Made by a program: the position numbers and the translations under genes. This document shows positions 33,183 through 40,534 of a stretch of 43,411 bases of DNA, piece by piece; positions within the stretch are counted from its first letter, which is position 1; each line of letters opens with the position of its first letter. The notes below the pieces were generated by a model. The model did no database searches. It was not told the DNA's origin and worked only from the letters and a program-made list of their open reading frames with translations. Location of the stretch: positions 1 through 43,411 of the forward strand of contig CATEFX010000027.1 of assembly GCA_949499105.1 (NCBI GenBank), in the 5' to 3' direction. Origin of the DNA: Formosa sp. Hel1_33_131. Its GTDB lineage: Bacteria; Bacteroidota; Bacteroidia; Flavobacteriales; Flavobacteriaceae.

Positions 33183-34316
33183 TTGAAATTTAACAAACAA
33201 GACATTGAGCAAGCGCTCAAAACGATAACAGTCCCAGGCGAAGGTCAGAACATGATTGAAAGCCAGGCCGTCAAAAACATAATCGTTTTTGCCGATGAGG
33301 TGATCATTGATATCACTATTAGCAACCCAACTTTACAGGCCAAAAAACGAACGGAAGTTGACATCCTCAAAACGATTCATGAGTTGGTCTATGCCAAAGC
33401 TAAGGTACAAGTCAACATAAAAGTGGAAGCCCCAGCACAACCAAAAAATGAAATCAAAGGGAAGTCAATACCTGGGCTTCAAAATATAATAGCGGTTGCT
33501 TCTGGTAAAGGCGGCGTTGGTAAATCGACCGTTACCTCTAACCTAGCGGTCACACTTTCCAAAATGGGCTTCAAAGTTGGGATCTTAGATGCAGATATTT
33601 ATGGGCCCTCGATTCCCATTATGTTCGATGTTCAAAACGAAAAACCATTGGCAGTCAATGTAGATGGAAAATCTAAAATGAAACCTGTTGAAAATTACGG
33701 CGTTAAAATTCTATCCATCGGATTTTTCACCAAACCCGATCAAGCGGTGGTTTGGAGAGGACCCATGGCTTCCAAAGCATTAAATCAAATGATTTTTGAT
33801 GCTGCTTGGGGCGATTTAGATTTTCTTCTCCTCGATTTACCACCTGGAACCGGAGATATTCATTTGAGTATCATGCAGTCCTTACCAATTACTGGTGCGG
33901 TAGTGGTGAGTACCCCACAAACAGTGGCACTTGCCGATGCTCGAAAAGGCGTTGCTATGTTTCAACAAGAAAGTATTAATGTGCCTGTTTTAGGGATCAT
34001 TGAAAATATGGCCTATTTTACCCCTGAGGAATTACCTGATAACAAATATTTTATATTTGGTAAAGAAGGTGCTAAGCATTTAGCAGACGATTTAAAAATT
34101 CCTTTTTTAGGCGAAATTCCTTTAGTTCAGAGTGTACGAGAAGCAGGCGATTTAGGACGTCCTGCCGCCATGCAAACATCCACACCTATTGAAGAAGCTT
34201 TTAATAAAATCACTCAAAATGTAGTACAAGAAGTCGTCCGTAGAAACACAGCATTACCACCGACAGATGCAATTAAAATAACCACCATGGCAGGGTGTTC
34301 TGCGGTAAAAAAATAA
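33183..34316 (+). CDS. mrp: Mrp/ApbC-type P-loop ATPase
   Basis: A 377-aa ATPase of the Mrp/Nbp35 family, thought to carry iron-sulfur clusters to apoproteins. The N-terminal MIP18/DUF59 domain (about 1-90) includes IIDITISNPTLQAKK. The deviant P-loop GKGGVGKST is at 108-116, then DADIYGPSIP and DLPPGTGD. The start is TTG: no in-frame ATG lies between the upstream stop and residue 24, and MKFNKQDIEQAL matches homologues. The CxxC used for cluster binding in ApbC is absent (IENMAYFTPEELPD in its place); the only Cys is near the end (AGCSAVKK). It is followed 5 bases later by nifU. Confidence 0.93.
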   Translation: MKFNKQDIEQALKTITVPGEGQNMIESQAVKNIIVFADEVIIDITISNPTLQAKKRTEVDILKTIHELVYAKAKVQVNIKVEAPAQPKNEIKGKSIPGLQNIIAVASGKGGVGKSTVTSNLAVTLSKMGFKVGILDADIYGPSIPIMFDVQNEKPLAVNVDGKSKMKPVENYGVKILSIGFFTKPDQAVVWRGPMASKALNQMIFDAAWGDLDFLLLDLPPGTGDIHLSIMQSLPITGAVVVSTPQTVALADARKGVAMFQQESINVPVLGIIENMAYFTPEELPDNKYFIFGKEGAKHLADDLKIPFLGEIPLVQSVREAGDLGRPAAMQTSTPIEEAFNKITQNVVQEVVRRNTALPPTDAIKITTMAGCSAVKK

Positions 34317-34321
34317 AGCAT

Positions 34322-34564
34322 ATGAGTTCAGAAGATCTTAGACTAAACGTTGAAAAAGCATTGGATGAAATCCGCCCATTTCTACAAAATGATGGGGGCG
34401 ATATTAATTTGATTGCCATCGAAAATGACGAAATAGTCAAAGTGCAGTTAGTGGGTGCCTGTTCATCGTGTAGTGTCAATCAAATGACGCTTAAATCGGG
34501 AGTCGAAATGACCATCAAAAAATATGTACCTCAAATACAATCGGTTATAAATATTGAAGCCTAA
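34322..34564 (+). CDS. NifU C-terminal-domain iron-sulfur scaffold
   Basis: An 80-aa NifU/Nfu domain: IRPFLQNDGGDINLIAIE and VGACSSCSVNQMTLKSGVE, with the cluster-binding C-x2-C. It assembles or transfers 4Fe-4S clusters. The ATG at 34322 is chosen because the earlier in-frame ATG lies inside mrp. It sits in the middle of a four-gene iron-sulfur operon, where it could complement the cysteine-poor Mrp. Confidence 0.92.
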   Translation: MSSEDLRLNVEKALDEIRPFLQNDGGDINLIAIENDEIVKVQLVGACSSCSVNQMTLKSGVEMTIKKYVPQIQSVINIEA

Positions 34565-34565
34565 A

Positions 34566-35621
34566 ATGATTACCACGGACATCTTAATTATTGGAGCTGG
34601 CCCAACCGGGTTATTTACAGTTTTTGAAGCAGGTCTTCTGAAGTTAAAGTGCCATTTAATTGATGCCTTGCCACAAGCAGGCGGACAATGTTCGGAACTA
34701 TATCCCAAAAAACCAATTTACGATATCCCAGCCTATCCTGAGATCCTTGCTGGTGATTTGACCGAAAAATTATTGGAGCAATCCAAGCAATTTGAGCCTG
34801 GGTTTACCTTGGGAGAACGCGCCGAAACCATCGAAAAACAAGCCGATGGTTCTTTTGTCGTTACCACCAATAAAGGCACCCAACACAAAGCAGCCGTGGT
34901 GGCCATTGCTGGAGGACTTGGGAGTTTTGAGCCTCGCAAACCACTCCTTGAAAATATAGAGTTTTATGAAGATAAAGGGGTAGCCTATATGATTAAAGAC
35001 CCCGAAGTATATCGAAATAAAAAAGTAGTGATTTCTGGCGGAGGTGACTCTGCATTGGATTGGGCTATTTTTTTGAGTGACGTTGCGAGTGAAGTCACTT
35101 TAATCCACCGTCGAAACGAGTTTCGTGGTGCTTTGGATTCGGTAGATAAAGTTCAAGAGTTAAAAAATAAAGGACTCATTACCCTGATTACGCCTGCGGA
35201 AGTCACAGGATTGATTGGCGAGACCAAGCTCGAAGCGATCCAAGTGACCAAACCCGGAGAATCGCCTGTAACCATTGAAACAGATTGCTTTATACCGCTA
35301 TTTGGATTGTCTCCAAAACTGGGGCCGATTGCTCAATGGGGATTAGAAATTGAAAAAAATGCCATCAAAGTCAATAATGCGTTGGACTATCAAACCAATA
35401 TTCCAGGCATCTTTGCGATTGGCGATGTGAATACCTACCCTGGAAAACTAAAACTGATTCTCTGCGGATTTCACGAAGCGACCCTTATGTGTCAAGCAGC
35501 TTATCAAATTATTAACCCCGGAAAACGCTACGTACTAAAGTATACAACCGTAAGTGGCATTGACGGTTTTGACGGCACTCGTAAAGAGGCGCCTAAAGCC
35601 GTTGTAAAATCGATTAATTAA
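34566..35621 (+). CDS. Ferredoxin-NAD(P) reductase, thioredoxin-reductase-like type
   Basis: A 351-aa FAD enzyme of the TrxR-like ferredoxin/flavodoxin reductase group. FAD motif DILIIGAGPTGLF (5-17), QCSELYPKKPIYDIPAYP typical of this group, NAD(P) motif VISGGGDSALDWA (about 155-167), and GIFAIGDVNTYP (about 277-288). The redox-active CxxC of thioredoxin reductase is absent, as expected. The ATG (34566) follows the nifU stop by one base; a TTG four codons upstream is less likely. The next gene is its likely partner ferredoxin. Confidence 0.93.
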   Translation: MITTDILIIGAGPTGLFTVFEAGLLKLKCHLIDALPQAGGQCSELYPKKPIYDIPAYPEILAGDLTEKLLEQSKQFEPGFTLGERAETIEKQADGSFVVTTNKGTQHKAAVVAIAGGLGSFEPRKPLLENIEFYEDKGVAYMIKDPEVYRNKKVVISGGGDSALDWAIFLSDVASEVTLIHRRNEFRGALDSVDKVQELKNKGLITLITPAEVTGLIGETKLEAIQVTKPGESPVTIETDCFIPLFGLSPKLGPIAQWGLEIEKNAIKVNNALDYQTNIPGIFAIGDVNTYPGKLKLILCGFHEATLMCQAAYQIINPGKRYVLKYTTVSGIDGFDGTRKEAPKAVVKSIN

Positions 35622-35953
35622 TGGATCAAGATGTACAAATAAAAATCACGGATCGTGATGGAAAATTACACGAAATAGCAGCTCCAACCGATATGGCCTT
35701 GAACATCATGGAAGTGGTTCGGTTATATGAATTAGCCCCTGAAGGCACCATTGGAATCTGTGGCGGTATGGCCATGTGTGCTTCCTGCCAATGTTATGTT
35801 TTAACGGAGCATCCGCTGCGTGAAATGCAAGATGAAGAAGAGGCGATGCTAAGTGAAGCTTTTAATGTCAAACCAAACAGTCGTTTGGGATGTCAAATTC
35901 AAATTACTCCCGAAATGGAAGGTCTTGAAATTGAACTAGCACCAGAAGACTAG
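35621..35953 (+). CDS. 2Fe-2S ferredoxin, adrenodoxin type
   Basis: A 110-aa electron carrier with cluster ligands C47-x5-C53-x2-C56 and C91 (ICGGMAMCASC ... LGCQIQ), the vertebrate/bacterial adrenodoxin-type spacing. Its start overlaps the reductase stop (TAATG), so the two are translated together and probably form an NAD(P)H-to-ferredoxin chain, perhaps for cluster assembly or a monooxygenase. Its stop abuts that of the convergent phosphoesterase gene. Confidence 0.93.
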   Translation: MDQDVQIKITDRDGKLHEIAAPTDMALNIMEVVRLYELAPEGTIGICGGMAMCASCQCYVLTEHPLREMQDEEEAMLSEAFNVKPNSRLGCQIQITPEMEGLEIELAPED

Positions 35954-36844
35954 TTATTGATAGGCGTTTAAATTTACAGGCCCCTCGAGGATTGTTTTTG
36001 TAATTTGTAAAATACCTTCTTTATTGGTCGAAACATGCCACTTGATCAGGCTAATCGTACCCTTTTCAATTTCGAGTCCTGTAATGCTTCTTGGGTGCAC
36101 ACAACTACCATCATTAAAAAACGGAATGTTTCCGGGTTGCGGGAAACGCGGTCGGTGGGTATGTCCAGTAATGGTGAACGTATTATTATTTTCAGAAATC
36201 CATTTTTTGGCGCGTTGTTCTATTTTGATTAATCCTTTGTGATTTTTCGCAGGACTGGTCGGGTCAGATACTCCCATAAGATTCAGTGGTTTCCACAGAA
36301 ATCGTACTAAAAACCGACTCCATCGCCAAAAAATATAGTTCCACCAATCTGCTTGATGCCCATGGGTTAAAAATAGAATTTGTTTGGTAGTTTTATGTTC
36401 TAATCGAATACTTTCATGGTATTCAATTCCTGGAAATAAATCGACTTTCCCCCTCGTTTCCTTATCAAAATAGGTTGATAAATTTTTTTTGACATACGTT
36501 GGGTTTTTATAAACCATGTCATGATTTCCCCAAATCATGTGCAGCCGCTTGGCATCATGAAATTTTTTCAATAACAGATAAACGTCTTTGTGTGCCTGAA
36601 AGATAGCATCAAACTTTTGGGTTTCCCAAAGTTCGTCGCCATCGCCTAATTCACAATAGCTAAATCCAGCTTCTAAATAATGGGTTAAGGCGTTTACATA
36701 CACATCTCTGTTGTGTGCAAAATCGTCTGCAAAACTATTGTCACCACGGTGACAATCGCTAAATAAAATAAATTTACTGTCATCATCAAACGGGATGATT
36801 TTTGCAGTGTTGTAGGCCTTATCTAATCGATGTTTCGTGGACAT
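35954..36844 (-). CDS. Calcineurin-type metallophosphoesterase
   Basis: A 296-aa enzyme with a dinuclear metal site: FSDCHRGD (D30, H32), ELGDGDELWE (about D68/D70), WGNHDM (about 105-110), FLTHGHQADWW (about 158) and ITGHTHRPRFP (about 226). The layout resembles UDP-2,3-diacylglucosamine hydrolase relatives, but the length and insertions prevent a firm call. Probably cytoplasmic; no signal peptide. It is 23 bases downstream of gcdH and may be co-transcribed. Confidence 0.85.
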   Translation of the reverse strand: MSTKHRLDKAYNTAKIIPFDDDSKFILFSDCHRGDNSFADDFAHNRDVYVNALTHYLEAGFSYCELGDGDELWETQKFDAIFQAHKDVYLLLKKFHDAKRLHMIWGNHDMVYKNPTYVKKNLSTYFDKETRGKVDLFPGIEYHESIRLEHKTTKQILFLTHGHQADWWNYIFWRWSRFLVRFLWKPLNLMGVSDPTSPAKNHKGLIKIEQRAKKWISENNNTFTITGHTHRPRFPQPGNIPFFNDGSCVHPRSITGLEIEKGTISLIKWHVSTNKEGILQITKTILEGPVNLNAYQ

Positions 36845-36867
36845 TGAGAGTTGGGGGGTTACTCAAT

Positions 36868-38046
36868 TTATTTAAATGCGTTTAAACCAGTGATGTCAAA
36901 TCCGGTTATTAATAAATGGATATCGTGTGTGCCTTCGTATGTAATCACACTTTCTAAGTTCATGGCATGGCGCATGATGCTGTATTCGCCACTAATGCCC
37001 ATACCGCCTAATATTTGTCGGGCTTCACGTGCAATTTTTATCGCCATATCAACATTATTTCGTTTGGCCATTGATATTTGTGCGGTCGTTGCGCGATCCT
37101 CATTTCTTAAAACACCCAAACGCCAGGTTAATAATTGGGCTTTGGTGATTTCGGTAATCATTTCCGAAAGTTTTTTTTGTTGTAATTGAAATTGACCAAT
37201 TGGTTTGCCAAATTGAATGCGTTCTTTGCTATATCTTAGAGCCGTATCATAACAATCCATCGCGGCACCAATGGCACCCCAGGCAATTCCATAACGTGCG
37301 GAATCCAAGCAGCCTAATGGTGCGCCAAGTCCAGATTTGTTAGGGAGTAAATTTTCTTTTGGAATTTTGACATTATCAAAAATAAGTTCGCCTGTAGAGC
37401 TTGCTCGTAACGACCATTTGTTGTGCGTTTCAGGCGTTGTAAATCCTTCCATGCCACGTTCTACAAGGAGTCCGTGAATTCGACCTTCTTCATTTTTGGC
37501 CCACACGACGGCCACTTGTGCAATTGGGGAATTTGAGATCCACATTTTAGCACCATTTAATAGATAATGGTCGCCCATATCCTTAAAATTTGTAGTCATG
37601 CCACCTGGGTTACTTCCGTGATCGGGTTCGGTCAGGCCAAAACAACCAATCCATTCGCCGCTGGCGAGTTTTGGTAAATATTTTTGGCGTTGTGCTTCAT
37701 TTCCATACTTCCAAATGGGATACATCACTAAGGACGATTGAACCGAAGCCGTACTTCGAACGCCCGAATCACCACGTTCAATTTCTTGCATAATTAATCC
37801 ATAGGATATTTGATCCAATCCTGCGCCACCATATTCGACGGGGATGTACGGGCCAAAGGCGCCAATTTCTGCCAAGCCTCCAATAATTTGAGTTGGAAAT
37901 TCGGCCCTTTGTGCATAGTCTTCTATAATTGGAGACACATCTCTTTTAACCCAATCCCGTGCGGCACTTCTGACGAGTTTGTGTTCTTCAGATAATAAAT
38001 CATCTAAATTGTAATAATCGGGTGCTTCAAATAAATCTGCTTTCAT
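36868..38046 (-). CDS. gcdH: Glutaryl-CoA dehydrogenase (acyl-CoA dehydrogenase family)
   Basis: Oxidises and decarboxylates glutaryl-CoA to crotonyl-CoA in lysine and tryptophan breakdown, passing electrons to ETF. The 392-aa protein has WIGCFGLTEPDHGSNPGGM and WISNSPIAQVAVVWA for FAD and substrate contacts, RIQFGKPIGQFQLQQ, and QILGGMGISGEY. The catalytic base is the Glu in ITYEGTHDIH (E371), the GCDH-type context. Length is normal. The call within the acyl-CoA dehydrogenase family rests on these motifs. Confidence 0.88.
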   Translation of the reverse strand: MKADLFEAPDYYNLDDLLSEEHKLVRSAARDWVKRDVSPIIEDYAQRAEFPTQIIGGLAEIGAFGPYIPVEYGGAGLDQISYGLIMQEIERGDSGVRSTASVQSSLVMYPIWKYGNEAQRQKYLPKLASGEWIGCFGLTEPDHGSNPGGMTTNFKDMGDHYLLNGAKMWISNSPIAQVAVVWAKNEEGRIHGLLVERGMEGFTTPETHNKWSLRASSTGELIFDNVKIPKENLLPNKSGLGAPLGCLDSARYGIAWGAIGAAMDCYDTALRYSKERIQFGKPIGQFQLQQKKLSEMITEITKAQLLTWRLGVLRNEDRATTAQISMAKRNNVDMAIKIAREARQILGGMGISGEYSIMRHAMNLESVITYEGTHDIHLLITGFDITGLNAFK

Positions 38047-38135
38047 CGTTCTTTTTTGGGTTTAATTCAATTTTATTCAAAATAAATGAGAATTACATAC
38101 CATTTAGACAAATTTACTTATTCCGCTTGATAATT

Positions 38136-38849
38136 TTACAATTTTAAATAAAAATCTTTCGTCAGCGATGTATATTCTTGTGTGTACTGGTGGCGTGCGA
38201 TTTCAATGGTCAGTTCGTTCCGTTCAATTGCCTTTTCTTGAAATGTAAAACACATCAAACTTCGTTTTATAGGACTCGATTTTTGGCCTCTTATATGTAA
38301 GATACTATTCGGGTAGAGTTGCTCTTTTTTTGCCAACTCGATAAACGAAGATTCTTCGCTATACGGAACGATCACATTAAATTGACCATTCTCTGAAAGG
38401 AGTTTTGAAACTGATTTTAGCAGTTCATGGAAGGGCATCGCATCTTCAAAGCGCGCTCTATTTCGTTCGTCGTTTTCTGTTTTATAGGGATCGGTATAAA
38501 AAGGCGGATTCGAAATAATCAGCTCATAGGTGTCCTCGATTTCATCTGTAAATTCCTCCAAAGACGCATGGTAGCAAAACAACCGATCGCCCCAATCCGA
38601 AGCTTCAAAATTATGAACACATTGCTCATAGGCGGCATCGTCAAGTTCAATGGCATCAATCAGTTCGGCTGAGCTTCGTTGGGCCATCATGAGTGCCAAA
38701 ATTCCAGTGCCTGCTCCAATATCTAAGATTGAGTTCGGATGCGAGTCTACATTTGCCCAAGCACCTAATAATACGGCATCGGTTCCAATTTTCATCGCAC
38801 AGCGATCTTGCGCAACGCTAAAGTGTTTAAATCGAAAAGGTTTCGACAT
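38136..38849 (-). CDS. trmN6: tRNA1(Val) (adenine-37-N6)-methyltransferase
   Basis: A 237-aa class I methyltransferase (YfiC/TrmN6). FRFKHFSVAQDRCAMKIGTDAVLLGAW is the family N-terminus, LDIGAGTGILALMMA (about 42-56) binds S-adenosylmethionine, and ISNPPFY (112-118) is the N6-adenine methylase catalytic motif. It overlaps the stop of rimM by one base, so both tRNA modification and ribosome maturation genes share a transcript. Confidence 0.9.
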   Translation of the reverse strand: MSKPFRFKHFSVAQDRCAMKIGTDAVLLGAWANVDSHPNSILDIGAGTGILALMMAQRSSAELIDAIELDDAAYEQCVHNFEASDWGDRLFCYHASLEEFTDEIEDTYELIISNPPFYTDPYKTENDERNRARFEDAMPFHELLKSVSKLLSENGQFNVIVPYSEESSFIELAKKEQLYPNSILHIRGQKSSPIKRSLMCFTFQEKAIERNELTIEIARHQYTQEYTSLTKDFYLKL

Positions 38850-39376
38850 TACTCTAAATATAATTCGATCAAACCAGGCGGGGTGTTGACGGTAATTGTT
38901 TTGGTCGTGCGATCTAATTTTGTTATAAAATCGTCATTCATAGGAATTAGGATTTCAATCCCATCACGGTCCACCTCAAACAAGGGTTGAGAAGTAGTAT
39001 CATTCACCCCTTTGACGGTGCCAACAGCCCCAAAATTTTCATCGTTGAGTTGAAAGCCTATAATTTCATGAAAATAAAACTTCGTGCCTTCCAGTTTTGG
39101 AAGTAAATCTAAAGGTAAGTAGAGGTGGCATTTCATCAACGCATCGGCATCGGCTTCGTTGGTGACATCATCAAACTTGAGTCGGAGTAAATCCGATTTA
39201 TGTAATTGCGATTTTTCAATAAAAAAAGGAATCAACGTACCGTTGACTTCAATAAAAATTGCATCTAAGTTTTCATAGATGTCTGGTTGATCGGTGTCTA
39301 GTTTCGCCAAAAGTTCGCCTTTGAAACTATATTTTTTCACGATTTTCCCTAAATAAAAACAGTCTTCTTTTGTCAT
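38849..39376 (-). CDS. rimM: 16S rRNA processing protein RimM
   Basis: A 175-aa ribosome maturation factor that binds S19 and the 30S head. The N-terminal barrel has YLGKIVKKYSFKGELLAKLDTD and the C-terminal PRC-barrel has FYFHEIIGFQLND...GTVKGVNDTTSQPLFEV and LIPMNDDFI. Length is standard. It lies downstream of rpsP in the conserved S16-RimM order, separated by a terminator and about 180 bases, so it may have its own promoter. Confidence 0.93.
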   Translation of the reverse strand: MTKEDCFYLGKIVKKYSFKGELLAKLDTDQPDIYENLDAIFIEVNGTLIPFFIEKSQLHKSDLLRLKFDDVTNEADADALMKCHLYLPLDLLPKLEGTKFYFHEIIGFQLNDENFGAVGTVKGVNDTTSQPLFEVDRDGIEILIPMNDDFITKLDRTTKTITVNTPPGLIELYLE

Positions 39377-39414
39377 GATTTAATTCATGTGTTTATATTT
39401 ATTTTTAATGGTCA

Positions 39415-39434
39415 CACTTCGACTGCGCTCAGTG
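39415..39434. repeat. Short palindromic Bacteroidetes repeat
   Basis: CACTTCGACTGCGCTCAGTG, whose ends are CACT and AGTG. I recognise close variants as a dispersed 20-bp repeat in many Bacteroidetes genomes, usually between genes, as here between rimM and rpsP. Only one copy is in this window. Confidence 0.45.
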
Positions 39435-39502
39435 CAAGTATGTTACATCCATTTAATCATTTTCCTTGGGTTTCAAGTTTTCGTTATGGATGTTTCATAA
39501 AA

Positions 39503-39529
39503 AAAACCTGACAAAAAGTGCCAGGTTTT
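39503..39529 (-). terminator. rpsP terminator
   Basis: Stem AAAACCTG (39503-39510) / CAGGTTTT (39522-39529), extended inward with one mismatch. Read leftward it ends in a run of eight T. It follows the rpsP stop by about 25 bases. Confidence 0.85.
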
Positions 39530-39555
39530 AAAGGTATAAAAAAAGTTTATTTTTT

Positions 39556-40176
39556 TTATTTTTCTTCCGCAGCTGGTGCTTCCGGAGTTGCTTCTTCAGC
39601 AGGAGCCGCTTCTTCAACAGCAGGTGCTGCTTCTTCCGCTACAACTTCCGTTGCTGCTTCTTCCGCTACAACTTCCGTTGCTGCTTCTTCAACAATAGGA
39701 GCTGCTTCTTCAATTACTTCTTCTACAACAGGTGCAGCCGCCGCAATACGAGCTTCATTGGTTGCTTTTTCAGCTTCAAATATTTTAATAGCTTCAGCGT
39801 CTTTAGCTTTTTCTAAATCACTTTTCTTAGCATCTACTTTGTTAGTTTTATCTTCTAACCAAGCTTGAAACTTCGCTTCTGCTTGTTCTTCCGTTAAAGC
39901 GCCTTTACGAACTCCACCAACTAGGTGATTTTTCAACATGACACCTCTGTAAGATAAAATTGACTTAGCAGTATCTGTAGGTTGTGCTCCATTTTGAAGC
40001 CATTTTACAGCACCATCGATATCAATTTCAATTTTCGCAGGGTTGAAGTTTGGATTGTAAGTTCCTAATTTTTCAAGGTATTTACCATCTCTTTTTGATC
40101 GTGCATCAGCGGCAACGATCCAGTAAAAAGGTTTTCCTTTTTTACCGTGTCTTTGTAATCTAATTTTTACTGGCAT
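39556..40176 (-). CDS. rpsP: 30S ribosomal protein S16 with a long acidic tail
   Basis: Residues 1-80 are a normal S16 core (MPVKIRLQRHGKKGKPFYWIVAADARSKRDGKYLEKLGTYNP...). Bacterial S16 is usually 80-90 aa; here a helical Lys/Glu/Ala region (about 85-145) and a low-complexity Ala/Glu/Val/Pro tail bring it to 206 aa. Bacteroidetes S16 proteins are often long, but this tail also contains a perfect 27-bp tandem duplication. The tail is strongly acidic and probably disordered on the ribosome surface. Confidence 0.96.
   Translation of the reverse strand: MPVKIRLQRHGKKGKPFYWIVAADARSKRDGKYLEKLGTYNPNFNPAKIEIDIDGAVKWLQNGAQPTDTAKSILSYRGVMLKNHLVGGVRKGALTEEQAEAKFQAWLEDKTNKVDAKKSDLEKAKDAEAIKIFEAEKATNEARIAAAAPVVEEVIEEAAPIVEEAATEVVAEEAATEVVAEEAAPAVEEAAPAEEATPEAPAAEEK
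39626..39690. repeat. 27-bp tandem repeat inside rpsP
   Basis: Two exact copies (39626-39652, 39653-39679) and 11 bases of a third (39680-39690). Each encodes nine residues (EEAATEVVA in circular order). The exact identity at all codon positions points to recent duplication by slippage. Confidence 0.9.
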
Positions 40177-40222
40177 AATAATTAATTTGTGAGGTTCTCG
40201 ACCTCGGTTATTAATGAGAGCG

Positions 40223-40230
40223 CAAATATA
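40223..40230 (-). promoter_or_regulatory. rpsP -7 element
   Basis: Read leftward TATATTTG, a full match to TAnnTTTG, about 47 bases before the rpsP ATG. Confidence 0.6.
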
Positions 40231-40325
40231 GGATATTTTTCGATTCTACACGCTTTTGTAAATGAATTTTATAAGACCGTTTTTTTGCCCTTTAAATCGG
40301 GTGTTTAATGTTTCGCTAAGTCATG

Positions 40326-40404
40326 AAATTGAAGCTTCGACGACCTCAAAATTTGCAGGAGCAGGTTTCACGCGATAGGACTGAGGTCTTTGAAGCTTCA
40401 ATTT
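40326..40404. repeat. 79-bp interrupted palindrome between rpsP and fic
   Basis: Outer arms AAATTGAAGCTTC (40326-40338) / GAAGCTTCAATTT (40392-40404), 13 bp perfect; a 3x3 internal loop; inner arms GACCTCA (40342-40348) / TGAGGTC (40382-40388), 7 bp perfect; 33-base terminal loop. CGCGATA occurs in the loop (40371-40377) and again just outside (40407-40413). No T-run follows on either strand, so it is not a plain terminator. The rest of 40177-40534 holds the rpsP promoter and no gene. Confidence 0.7.
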
Positions 40405-40534
40405 TGCGCGATACAGGGGGCGTTTAAAAATAATGAATCAAAAACGCTTAATTATAAAATTATGCCTGGCATACTAGTGTCTAAAATTTTCAAGAAAAGA
40501 GTTGTTTTTTAGCTCAGTTCTTTGTTGTAGAACG

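Noticed and set aside
36851..37189. 112-codon frame antisense to gcdH
   Set aside because: Shadow of a well-supported acyl-CoA dehydrogenase.
39626..39690. Possible CRISPR-like repeats
   Set aside because: Adjacent copies without spacers, in frame inside rpsP; a coding tandem repeat.
39518..39868. 116-codon Ala/Ser-rich frame antisense to rpsP
   Set aside because: Mirror image of the low-complexity S16 tail; no family and no promoter.
40326..40447. Integron attC site
   Set aside because: No GTTRRRY core at the expected ends and no integrase in view; the arms are too perfect for attC.
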